In this document: positions 16,951 to 24,305 of the stretch, piece after piece
How the letters are laid out: the number at the start of each line of letters is the position of its first letter
Position numbering within the stretch: position 1 is the first letter of the stretch
Source: Pseudomonas sp. efr-133-TYG-5
GTDB lineage: Bacteria > Pseudomonadota > Gammaproteobacteria > Pseudomonadales > Pseudomonadaceae
Length of the DNA: 64,000 bases
Direction of reading: 5' to 3'
Assembly: GCF_030209175.1 (NCBI RefSeq)
Contig: NZ_JARVSM010000001.1
Span: 310,001-374,000 of the forward strand
Notes under the pieces: model-generated
What the model was told of the DNA's origin: nothing
Seen by the model: the letters and a program-made list of their open reading frames with translations, nothing else
The model's database searches: none
Translations under genes and position numbers: made by a program

Positions 16951-17973
16951 TCAACGAACGGGATTGGTGTTGTTCAGCCAGCCGAGCAAGGCGGCATGGA
17001 ATTTCGCCGGCTCTTCCATCTGCGGTGCGTGGCCCATGCCGGGGAATTCCACCAGCGTCGACTGCGGAATCAGTTTGGCCACCTGTTTGCCGAGCACATC
17101 GTAGTGACCGATCTTCGCCTTGACCTCCGGCGGCGCGATGTCCTTGCCGATGGCGGTGGTGTCGGACGTGCCGATCAGCAGCAGGGTTGGCATTTTCAGG
17201 TTCTTGAACTCGTAGTACACCGGCTGGGTGAAAATCATGTCGTAGATCAACGCCGAGTTCCAGGCCACCTGGGTCTTGCCGGGACCCTTGCTCAGGCCGG
17301 CGAGCATGTCGACCCAGCGATCGAATTCCGGCTTCCAGCGGCCGTCGTAGTAGGTGCTGCGTTCGTAGTCGCGGATGCCTTGGGCGCTGACATTGAGTTC
17401 GCGCTGGTACCACTGGTCAACGGTGCGATACGGCACGCCGAGGGCTTTCCAGTCTTCCAGACCGATCGGGTTGACCAGGGCCAGTTGTTCGACCTGATCG
17501 GGGTATTGCAGGGCGTAGCGGGTGGCGAGCATGCCGCCGGTGGAATGGCCGAGCAGCGTGGCTTTCTGGATGCCCAGTGCCTTGAGCAATTGCTGGGTGT
17601 TGGCCGCCAGTTGCTGGAAGGTGTACTGGTAGTTGTCCGGTTTGCTCGAGGTGCAGAAGCCGATCTGATCCGGCGCGATCACTCGGTAGCCGGCGTCGCT
17701 CAGGGCCTTGATCGAGCTGTCCCAGGTGGCGGCGCAGAAGTTCTTGCCGTGCAGCAGCACCACGCTGCGCCCGTTGGCCTTACCGTGGGCGGCGACGTCC
17801 ATGTAACCCATCTGCAATGATTTGCCCTGGGACTGGAAGGCGAAGTGCTTGAGTGTGTAGGGGTATTCGAAACCTTCCAGCTGCGGGCCGTATTCCGGGC
17901 CTTCGGCATGGGCGAGCAGGGGCAATGCGGCGGTCAGCAACAGACCAGGCAACCAGCGCGGCGACACAGACAT
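16951..17973 (-). CDS. Secreted alpha/beta hydrolase
   Basis: 340 residues with a clear Sec signal peptide (MSVSPRWLPGLLLTAALPLLAHA, cleavage after the AHA). The fold's landmarks are visible: oxyanion HGKNF, nucleophile elbow GHSTGG (Ser), acid in GTSDTT (Asp) and GMGHAP (His). It is therefore a periplasmic serine hydrolase (esterase, lipase-like or haloperoxidase-like); the substrate cannot be inferred. GGAG lies nine bases before the ATG. It is upstream of, and likely cotranscribed with, the hydroxyacid dehydrogenase. Confidence 0.9.
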   Translation of the reverse strand: MSVSPRWLPGLLLTAALPLLAHAEGPEYGPQLEGFEYPYTLKHFAFQSQGKSLQMGYMDVAAHGKANGRSVVLLHGKNFCAATWDSSIKALSDAGYRVIAPDQIGFCTSSKPDNYQYTFQQLAANTQQLLKALGIQKATLLGHSTGGMLATRYALQYPDQVEQLALVNPIGLEDWKALGVPYRTVDQWYQRELNVSAQGIRDYERSTYYDGRWKPEFDRWVDMLAGLSKGPGKTQVAWNSALIYDMIFTQPVYYEFKNLKMPTLLLIGTSDTTAIGKDIAPPEVKAKIGHYDVLGKQVAKLIPQSTLVEFPGMGHAPQMEEPAKFHAALLGWLNNTNPVR

Positions 17974-18060
17974 AGGGTCAAACTCCGTGTGAAATCGGCC
18001 GATGCTGGAACGGCCGGATTAGGGCGACGTTAAACACAGGCAATGGCCAGGCCGGAACGT

Positions 18061-18498
18061 TCAACCGAGCCAGCCGAGGGTGAGCACGGCCAGCAGCGCA
18101 TAACGCGCGCCTTTGGCGAGGCTGACGATCAACAGGAAGCGCCCGAGCGGTTCGCGCATGACTCCGGCGATCAGGGTCAGGGGATCGCCGATGATCGGCA
18201 GCCAACTGAGCAGCAGCGACCAATGGCCCCAGCGCCGGTAATGCGCACGGGCGCGATCCATGTGCGCAGGGCTGACCGGGAACCAGCGTCTTCCCTGAAA
18301 CCGTTCCACCCCGCGACCCAGCCACCAGTTCAGCGCTGAACCGAGCACATTGCCCAGCGTTGCCGCTACCAGCAGGCCCCACAACACGTAGCGCTCGCTG
18401 ACGATCAAGCCGACCAGCAAGGCTTCGGATTGCAACGGCAGCAGCGTCGCCGCGCCGAATGCCGCCACGAACAGGCCGAAGTAAGCGCCTGCAATCAA
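18061..18498 (-). CDS. YqaA/DedA-like inner-membrane protein
   Basis: 145-residue integral membrane protein of the YqaA branch of the VTT (SNARE-associated/DedA-like) superfamily, with about four hydrophobic segments. The loop LGNVLGSALNWWLGRG and the GDPLTLIAGVMREP re-entrant stretch are characteristic. The start ATG 18498 overlaps the stop of the DUF411 gene (ATGA), so the two are translationally coupled. Members are thought to take part in lipid translocation or membrane homeostasis, but YqaA itself has no firm function. Confidence 0.88.
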   Translation of the reverse strand: MIAGAYFGLFVAAFGAATLLPLQSEALLVGLIVSERYVLWGLLVAATLGNVLGSALNWWLGRGVERFQGRRWFPVSPAHMDRARAHYRRWGHWSLLLSWLPIIGDPLTLIAGVMREPLGRFLLIVSLAKGARYALLAVLTLGWLG

Positions 18499-18941
18499 TG
18501 GGCCGGGTAATCCGCCACGACCACATCAGCGCCGTCCTTTTTCAGGCCGATCACCTGATAGGCGTCGCTCATGCCGTCCATTTCCATTCCTGGCGACCCC
18601 ATGGGCATTCCCGGCGCCGCCACGCCGAGCAGGTCGTCACGCTTGCTCAGGGCCAGCACCTGTTCCGCCGGCACATGGCCTTCGACGAATTTGCCGTTGA
18701 TGATCGCCGTGTGGCAGGACGCCAGGCGCGGAGGCACGCCATGTTGCTGCTTGAAACGGCTCATGTCGCTTTCGACGTGATCTTCGACCTTGAAACCGTT
18801 GGCTTGCAGGTGGCTGATCCATTTCTTGCAGCAGCCGCAATTGGCGTCGCGGTGGACTTCGATCGGGATCAGCTCGGCGGCCTGGGCCAGGGAGGAAACG
18901 AACAGGGCGCTCAGGGCGACCAGACGCAGATGATTTCGCAT
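18495..18941 (-). CDS. Periplasmic DUF411 metal-binding protein
   Basis: 148 residues with a signal peptide (MRNHLRLVALSALFVSSLAQA). The mature part begins with the DUF411 core: HRDANCGCCKKWISHL, a CxCC thioredoxin-like metal motif, then HTAIINGKFVEGHVPA. The tail carries a Met-rich stretch (PGMPMGSPGMEMDGM) suggesting copper or silver binding. DUF411 proteins are often found with copper-resistance genes. None is adjacent here; it is coupled instead to a YqaA-type membrane protein. Role in copper handling is inference. Confidence 0.88.
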   Translation of the reverse strand: MRNHLRLVALSALFVSSLAQAAELIPIEVHRDANCGCCKKWISHLQANGFKVEDHVESDMSRFKQQHGVPPRLASCHTAIINGKFVEGHVPAEQVLALSKRDDLLGVAAPGMPMGSPGMEMDGMSDAYQVIGLKKDGADVVVADYPAH

Positions 18942-19099
18942 GAGGGGTTCTCGACTCGGGTAACGGTCAGAAAAGAACGCATTTTGACCGGTTTTTCTGG
19001 CCCGGCATCAACGGAGTGTTTCCAGTTGATACAAGGTTGGCTGTCAGCATGATCCTAGATCAACGCTGACAGCCTCCTGAGCGCAAGATGACAAATCTG

Positions 19100-21091
19100 T
19101 CAGCTGACCTTGAAACGGCCCATGATCGCGCTGACGCGGCTATTGGCTTCCAGCAGCTGGCGGGTGTTGAGTTCGCTGGCCTGGCCGCTCTGCACCAGTT
19201 CGTCGACCATGTGGCGGATCTGCACCATGCTGCGGTTGATCTCTTCCGTCACTGCGCTCTGTTGCTCGGCGGCGGTGGCGATCTGCGTGCTCAGGCTGTT
19301 GATGTGGCTGACCGAACCGGCCATGTCGTCCAGGCCCGAGGTGACCCGCGAGGTGGCGTCGGCGGCAGACTGGCAACTGGCCTGGGTGTTTTCCATGGCG
19401 CTGACCGACGAGGTCACGCCCTGGGTCAGGCGGGTGAGCATTTCGTTGATTTCCGAGGTACTGGCCTGGGTACGGGCGGCGAGGGCGCGCACCTCGTCGG
19501 CAACTACCGCGAAGCCGCGACCCTGCTCACCGGCGCGGGCGGCTTCGATGGCGGCGTTCAACGCCAGCAGGTTGGTCTGTCCGGCAATTGCGCCGATCAC
19601 CCCGAGGATTTCGGTGATGCGCTGGGCGTCCTGTTGCATGTTTTCCACTTTGTGGGTGGCGCTGGCCACTTCGTCGATCAAGGCGATGACACTGCTGGTC
19701 GCCTCACCGACGACCACCCGCGAACGGTCGGCGTTTTCGTTGGCGCGCTGGGTGAAGGCGGCGGTTTCCGCAGCATTTTGCGCGACGCTTTCGGCGGTCG
19801 AACTCATCTCGTTGATCGCGGTGACGGTCTGGTCGGTTTCCGAGGCGTGGCGCGCGAGGATCTGGCTGGTGTGCGCCGAGGTGCGTTGCAGGTTGTCGAG
19901 GCTTGAGGCCATGGCCCCGGTGGCGTGGGTGACTTCGCCGATCATGTTCTGCAGGTAGGCAATAAAGGCGTTGATCGAATGACCGATGGCGCCCAGCTCG
20001 TCTTCGGCGCGGATGGTGATCCGGCGGGTCAGGTCGGCATCGCCGCTGGACAGCGAATCGATGTTGGCCTTCAGCGCTTTCATGCGCGATACCAGTTGGC
20101 GAATCGCGTAGACCTGCAACAGCACCAGCAGGATCACCAGGGGAATCTGCAGCAGGCTGAGCGTGCTCAGCACGTCGTCGCGCTGGGCGGTAATCAGTTT
20201 GCTCGGCAGGGCGGTGGCGAGGTACCACGGCGTGCCCTCGATCGGGCGCATGAAGAAGGTGCTGGCTTCGCCGTTGTTATCGAACTCGACGCGTTGCGCC
20301 TGATCGCGGTTCTGCAGCCCGGCTTTGACCTGGCTGGCGAATGGCGAGGCGGCGGCCAGTTCGCTGATGTTCTTCAGCACGATGGGGCCGCTGATGCGCG
20401 AACTGTTGCTGATGATCTTGCCGTCGGCCTCGACGATGAGCATTTCCGCGCTGAGGTCTTTTTCCTTGCGCGCCACCAGATCGTTGAAGAAACCCAGGGT
20501 GACGTCGATGGTCGACACGCCCCAGGCACTGCCGTTCTTTTGGATCGCCATGGCGCAGTTGGTGCGTGGCTCGGCGCTGGCGTCGTCCTTATAGGCAGCG
20601 GCCCAGGCGCATTGGCCGCGTGGGGTCTGCATGCCGCCCTTGTACCAGCTCTGGTCGTAGTAGTTGGGCGCGGCGTCGCTGTTCCAGAAGGTGTTGACCG
20701 CCAGTTTGCCCGAGGCGTCGCGGTGCCAGAAGGTGCTGAATTTGTTGCGTCCGGCCTCGCGCTGCCCCGGCAGCGGCCAGATCCCGCCACCGAATACCTT
20801 CAATTCGCCGTACTGATCGACCAGCCCCGGCAGCACGGTGTCGATGGCGGCGCTGTCGAGCAGGGGAACGGTCTGGGTGATGCTGCGTTGCTGCGCCTGC
20901 ACCTTGTTCAGTTCGCCCTGGATCTGCTGGGCAACTTCGGCGATGCGGTTGAGCACCACCTGTTCTTCAGTGTGGCGCAGCTTCGGCGCGACCAGTTGGC
21001 TGATGCCCACCACCGTCAGTACCGACAGCAGCAGGATGAACAGAACCAGAAACAGCGTGTAGCGAGCCTGAATGGTGCGGAATGCGGGCAT
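19100..21091 (-). CDS. Methyl-accepting chemotaxis protein with double-Cache sensor
   Basis: 663-residue chemoreceptor. TM1 spans about residues 10-30, and a periplasmic region of about 280 residues has dCache character ([57 protein letters not shown]). TM2 lies near 320-340, then a HAMP domain ([11 protein letters not shown]) and a cytoplasmic signalling hairpin with the invariant tip [36 protein letters not shown] sequence starting near residue 505. It ends at GRFKVS with no CheR/CheB docking pentapeptide, as is common for Pseudomonas receptors. The amino-acid-binding dCache signature is not clearly present, so the ligand is unknown. Confidence 0.95.
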   Translation of the reverse strand: MPAFRTIQARYTLFLVLFILLLSVLTVVGISQLVAPKLRHTEEQVVLNRIAEVAQQIQGELNKVQAQQRSITQTVPLLDSAAIDTVLPGLVDQYGELKVFGGGIWPLPGQREAGRNKFSTFWHRDASGKLAVNTFWNSDAAPNYYDQSWYKGGMQTPRGQCAWAAAYKDDASAEPRTNCAMAIQKNGSAWGVSTIDVTLGFFNDLVARKEKDLSAEMLIVEADGKIISNSSRISGPIVLKNISELAAASPFASQVKAGLQNRDQAQRVEFDNNGEASTFFMRPIEGTPWYLATALPSKLITAQRDDVLSTLSLLQIPLVILLVLLQVYAIRQLVSRMKALKANIDSLSSGDADLTRRITIRAEDELGAIGHSINAFIAYLQNMIGEVTHATGAMASSLDNLQRTSAHTSQILARHASETDQTVTAINEMSSTAESVAQNAAETAAFTQRANENADRSRVVVGEATSSVIALIDEVASATHKVENMQQDAQRITEILGVIGAIAGQTNLLALNAAIEAARAGEQGRGFAVVADEVRALAARTQASTSEINEMLTRLTQGVTSSVSAMENTQASCQSAADATSRVTSGLDDMAGSVSHINSLSTQIATAAEQQSAVTEEINRSMVQIRHMVDELVQSGQASELNTRQLLEANSRVSAIMGRFKVS

Positions 21092-21471
21092 GGAGACCGG
21101 TCCTTGAGCGACGTTTCTTATTAGGGGCAGGGAGTAAAGCAGTAGGGGTATCCCTTACGTATCGTCGCGGCGCGAGGAAGCTTTAGGTACCGACGTGCTA
21201 AAAAAATCCGCAGCGCTCTGAGGAAAGTATCGGCATTGGTACAGACAAACTAACAAGCTCGTTCGTTAGAGCAGAAAACCCAATTTCGCGCGTTCGCCGT
21301 AAGCGCTCTGGGCCAGGATCTGCGGGGCTCTGAAGGCTTTGTATCGTGAATGTACGAAAATTGTAAAAAAATCAAAAAAAGGTTGGTGCCATCAGTTGGC
21401 CGGCAGATACTCGCGACCATTCATCTGTAGCAAAAAGGAAATTTCATGTTCTTCGCGCAAGGAGCCTGGTC
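21092..21471. other. Intergenic region between chemoreceptor and small protein, with a near-palindrome
   Basis: 380 bases between divergent genes, A/T-rich near 21350-21380 (possible promoter for the plus-strand gene). A near-palindrome TAGGGGTATCCCTTA lies at 21143-21157, about 52 bases upstream of the chemoreceptor start, and resembles the type of site bound by NarL/LuxR-family response regulators. No flagellar sigma-28 promoter with correct spacing was found. Short open frames in it lack support. Confidence 0.4.
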
Positions 21472-22005
21472 ATGACTATCGGCTATACCGGTGCCTGGCA
21501 AAGCAAGTCCGGCCTGTTGGTTCGCGACACGGCCAGTTCGAGCAAACCGGTGGCGCAAAGCGTCAAGGTCAAGCAGATGCTCGCCCTGGTCGGCAACGAC
21601 CCTGCCGCGATCAGCGTTGCCGAGCTGGACAAGCAGCGGCTGCACAAGAACATCAAGGGCTTTGACCCGGAAAACGTTTCGGCCAAGCAATTGGGCAGCC
21701 TGAGTGCCATGCTGCGCAGTCGCGGGCTGATTTCCGAAGTGACCTCGATGACCTTGCTCAATGCCGGCGACAAGTTCGATCGCTTCGGCATCCAGAAAGA
21801 CCCTGATGCCAAGTTCAATGCACTGGAATATTTCGCCATGCAGCTGGACACCATCAACAACAACAACCTCAAGGGCAACAAGTACGCCAACACGTTGATC
21901 CCCGAGTACAAGAAAGCCATTTACGTCCTGCAGAACCTGAAGATCTACGGCCAGGGCGGCGAGCGAAAGCTGCCCGACGACAAGGGCGTCAGCGCCAAGG
22001 CCTGA
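21472..22005 (+). CDS. Hypothetical 177-residue protein
   Basis: I do not recognise a named domain. The protein is soluble, without signal peptide or membrane segment. It begins MTIGYTGAWQSKSG and is rich in Lys, Asn and Ser, with amphipathic helices; DKFDRFGIQKDPDAKFNALEYF and NNNNLKGNKYANTLIPEY are its most distinctive stretches. AAGGAG lies about nine bases before the ATG, and a strong intrinsic terminator follows, so it is a real monocistronic gene. The N-terminus (short, Gly/Ser/Thr-rich) could be an unstructured export signal, but that is speculation. Confidence 0.8.
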   Translation: MTIGYTGAWQSKSGLLVRDTASSSKPVAQSVKVKQMLALVGNDPAAISVAELDKQRLHKNIKGFDPENVSAKQLGSLSAMLRSRGLISEVTSMTLLNAGDKFDRFGIQKDPDAKFNALEYFAMQLDTINNNNLKGNKYANTLIPEYKKAIYVLQNLKIYGQGGERKLPDDKGVSAKA

Positions 22006-22018
22006 GCCGCACCAACAG

Positions 22019-22051
22019 AAAAAGCCCGTTCGCTTGTCGAACGGGCTTTTT
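22019..22051 (+). terminator. Intrinsic terminator after the 177-residue protein gene
   Basis: Stem AAAAAGCCCGTTCG / CGAACGGGCTTTTT with loop CTTGT, ending in a T-run, 14 bases after the stop codon. It is symmetrical enough to serve the convergent minus-strand GNAT gene as well. Confidence 0.9.
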
Positions 22052-22069
22052 GCATTCAGCGCCGGCACT

Positions 22070-22987
22070 TCATGCCGAGTCAGCGACCGGCGCTGGCAGC
22101 GCGTCGTGCAACCGCTGCATGTGCGGGCAATGCAGTTGCAGGGCTCGCGGTTGCGTGCCGCGATGGAACAGCGCCAGCCACCCCGCGCCCCGGTCATCGG
22201 GGGCCAGCCCGGTGAACGTGAAACCCGCGGCTGCCAGTCGGCTCGCGTCGGTCGCCAGATCAGCGCTCAGCCTGAGCTTCAGGCAGATCCGCCAATGCGC
22301 CGGCAACCGGCGCAATTGCCGCAGCAGGCCGTGATCGAGCTGGCGCAGCACCACGTCATGGCGGCCCCATTGCTCGTCGAGCTGCACCGCCGGGCGTGTC
22401 CAGCGCACTTGCCGGTCGCGCACGCCAAAGACGCTGACCAGGTGCTGCTTCAGCTCGGCGCAAGCCGGCGGCCAGTTCACCAGCGGCAGCGGGCGCCGGT
22501 AACCGTCGATGGGCCGATAGCCGATCACCAGGCTTTCTGGCGCCGTGTCGCCGAAGGGGGACGGGGCGTAGTCCGCCAGCAACCCACAGTTGTAAAAGCC
22601 GAGCCGGGCGGCCATGCGCTGGGTGTAGGGATGCTGGGTCACCTGCTTGATGATCACGCCGCGACAGCCCAGCGCCTGTGCATGCACCAGCAGTTGCTGA
22701 CCCAGGCGCGTGGCAATGTTCTGCCCGCGGGTGTCCGGGTGCACCACGCTCAGCGCCAGCTCGGCGCTGCAGGAACCTTCGCCGCGACTCAAGGTGGCGT
22801 GGCCAATGATTTTTTCTCCCTCCACCGCCAGCAGCGAATGCCAGCGCTGCTCGGCGTGGTTCTGATTGAACATGCAGGGCAGGTAGACGTGGTGGTTGGC
22901 GTAATGCTCGCCGTAGACCGTTCGGAACAGGCGGCTCAGCGCCGAGGCATCACCAGGGCGATAGTTGCGCAGGATCACACTGTCCAT
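22070..22987 (-). CDS. GNAT-family N-acetyltransferase with C-terminal extension
   Basis: 305 residues. The first ~150 form a GNAT domain: LRNYRPGDASALSRLF, IGHATLSRG, ALSVVHPDTRGQNIATRLGQQLL (acetyl-CoA loop with the R-G-Q-N-I-A pattern) and YTQRMAARLGFYNCG. The next ~155 residues (from PLPLVNWPP) are not a GNAT core I can match and may be a degenerate second domain. The ATG overlaps the stop of the PaaK-like gene by one base (TGATG), so it is the last gene of the LuxE/LuxC-like operon and probably modifies that pathway's product by acylation (inference). Confidence 0.85.
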   Translation of the reverse strand: MDSVILRNYRPGDASALSRLFRTVYGEHYANHHVYLPCMFNQNHAEQRWHSLLAVEGEKIIGHATLSRGEGSCSAELALSVVHPDTRGQNIATRLGQQLLVHAQALGCRGVIIKQVTQHPYTQRMAARLGFYNCGLLADYAPSPFGDTAPESLVIGYRPIDGYRRPLPLVNWPPACAELKQHLVSVFGVRDRQVRWTRPAVQLDEQWGRHDVVLRQLDHGLLRQLRRLPAHWRICLKLRLSADLATDASRLAAAGFTFTGLAPDDRGAGWLALFHRGTQPRALQLHCPHMQRLHDALPAPVADSA

Positions 22988-24276
22988 CAGGGCTGCTTCG
23001 CCAGCGCATCGTCGTAAACGCGTCGGTCGACCACGCGCAGGTGTTTGCCGGAACGCGGATGGCGCACCAACTGCGTCGCCGTGCAGTGCGTGACGTGCAG
23101 TTCGAGCAACCGATCGTTTTCCAACTGCAGGATCAGCGGGTACTGCGCGAGCAGGGCGCTGCGCATGTGCCCGTTGAGCCGAGCAACGTCACAGGCGGCG
23201 AGTGCCGGCAGCCATTTCAGGCTGATGAGGTCCTGGCTGCCGCGCTGTTCGATCAACAATTGCCAGTCCTCGCTGTCGCCGATGCGTCGGACGATGGCGC
23301 CGATCTCGTCGATCAACAGAGTGAGAATGCTCACACGCACCCGCTGGCTATCGGCGCTGCGGCCGAGCAGGGCGAACTTGCGTGCGCGGGTTTGCGCCGG
23401 TTCGCGCCAACAGGCGCGGTCGCCCACCGGATAGCGAATCAGCGGCATCAGGCGCCGGGTCAGGTTGGTCATGACCAGCAGTCCGCCGCGATCACACTGC
23501 TCGATCACTTCGCCGGTCTGCTCGTCGATGATTTCCAGCAGGCTGTGGTTGTCGACCATGCGATGCTCGCCCAGCGCGCAGTCGCGCTGGCTGGCGCCGA
23601 GCAATCCGGCGTCGACGCTGGCGTAGCCCATGGAGGCGATACGCACATTGGGCAGCACCCGCCGCAGCAATTGCTGCTGCGAGGCGAACAGGCTTTCACC
23701 GCCGTAGAGCAGGGTGTCGACAGCCTCGAGCGTGCGCCCCTGGCTTTGCAGCCAGGCCGCGAATGTCAGTAGCTGCGCGGGCAGGCCGATCAGCACATTG
23801 ATCCGCTGCCGGACAATCGCCTCGGCGAGGTCCGCCGGCTCGACCGTGCCAGTGAACGGGAACTCGATGACGCCCGGTGCTACGTGGGCCAGGGCGTCAT
23901 GGGCGAATATGAAACTGGCATACAGATCGCCGACGAAGAACAGGTTGGCCACCCGGTCGCCTGGCCTGAATTGCCCGGCGACGCTGCGGGCGAAATCCCT
24001 CACCAGTTGTTGCCATTCCGTGCGAGTGAACACGGACAGCTTGCCCGCACCGGTGCTGCCACCGGTCTTGAACACCAGCCCGTCGGCGAAACGGTCGGTC
24101 AGCACGGGACACTGGGTCAGACACTGGCTGCCGCGCCAGTAAGCGACGGGATCAACCAGCGGCAGTTCACTCAGGGCAGTAAAGCCTCCGGCCACTTGGG
24201 CGAAATGTTCACGGTAATAAGGCGAGTGCTGGCGAGCGAACGCGACCAGCTCGCGCAACGTGTCAGTTGGACGCAT
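22987..24276 (-). CDS. PaaK/coenzyme F390 synthetase-like adenylate-forming enzyme
   Basis: 429-residue member of the phenylacetate-CoA ligase-like branch of ANL enzymes. The phosphate-binding loop is FKTGGSTGAGK (about residue 71); INVLIGLPAQLL, LYGGES and MGYASVDAGLLG follow, then a RYPVGDRACW adenylate-contacting region. The C-terminus carries R-H-x-x-S-G-K (RHPRSGKHLRVVDRR). It is paralogous to the C-terminal half of the neighbouring fusion protein, which ends with the same motif. It should activate a carboxylate as acyl-adenylate, passing it to CoA, a protein or an amine. It lies 29 bases after the fusion gene and overlaps the GNAT gene. Confidence 0.85.
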   Translation of the reverse strand: MRPTDTLRELVAFARQHSPYYREHFAQVAGGFTALSELPLVDPVAYWRGSQCLTQCPVLTDRFADGLVFKTGGSTGAGKLSVFTRTEWQQLVRDFARSVAGQFRPGDRVANLFFVGDLYASFIFAHDALAHVAPGVIEFPFTGTVEPADLAEAIVRQRINVLIGLPAQLLTFAAWLQSQGRTLEAVDTLLYGGESLFASQQQLLRRVLPNVRIASMGYASVDAGLLGASQRDCALGEHRMVDNHSLLEIIDEQTGEVIEQCDRGGLLVMTNLTRRLMPLIRYPVGDRACWREPAQTRARKFALLGRSADSQRVRVSILTLLIDEIGAIVRRIGDSEDWQLLIEQRGSQDLISLKWLPALAACDVARLNGHMRSALLAQYPLILQLENDRLLELHVTHCTATQLVRHPRSGKHLRVVDRRVYDDALAKQP

Positions 24277-24305
24277 GGGTTTCTCTTTGAATAGTCGGAG
24301 GCTGG

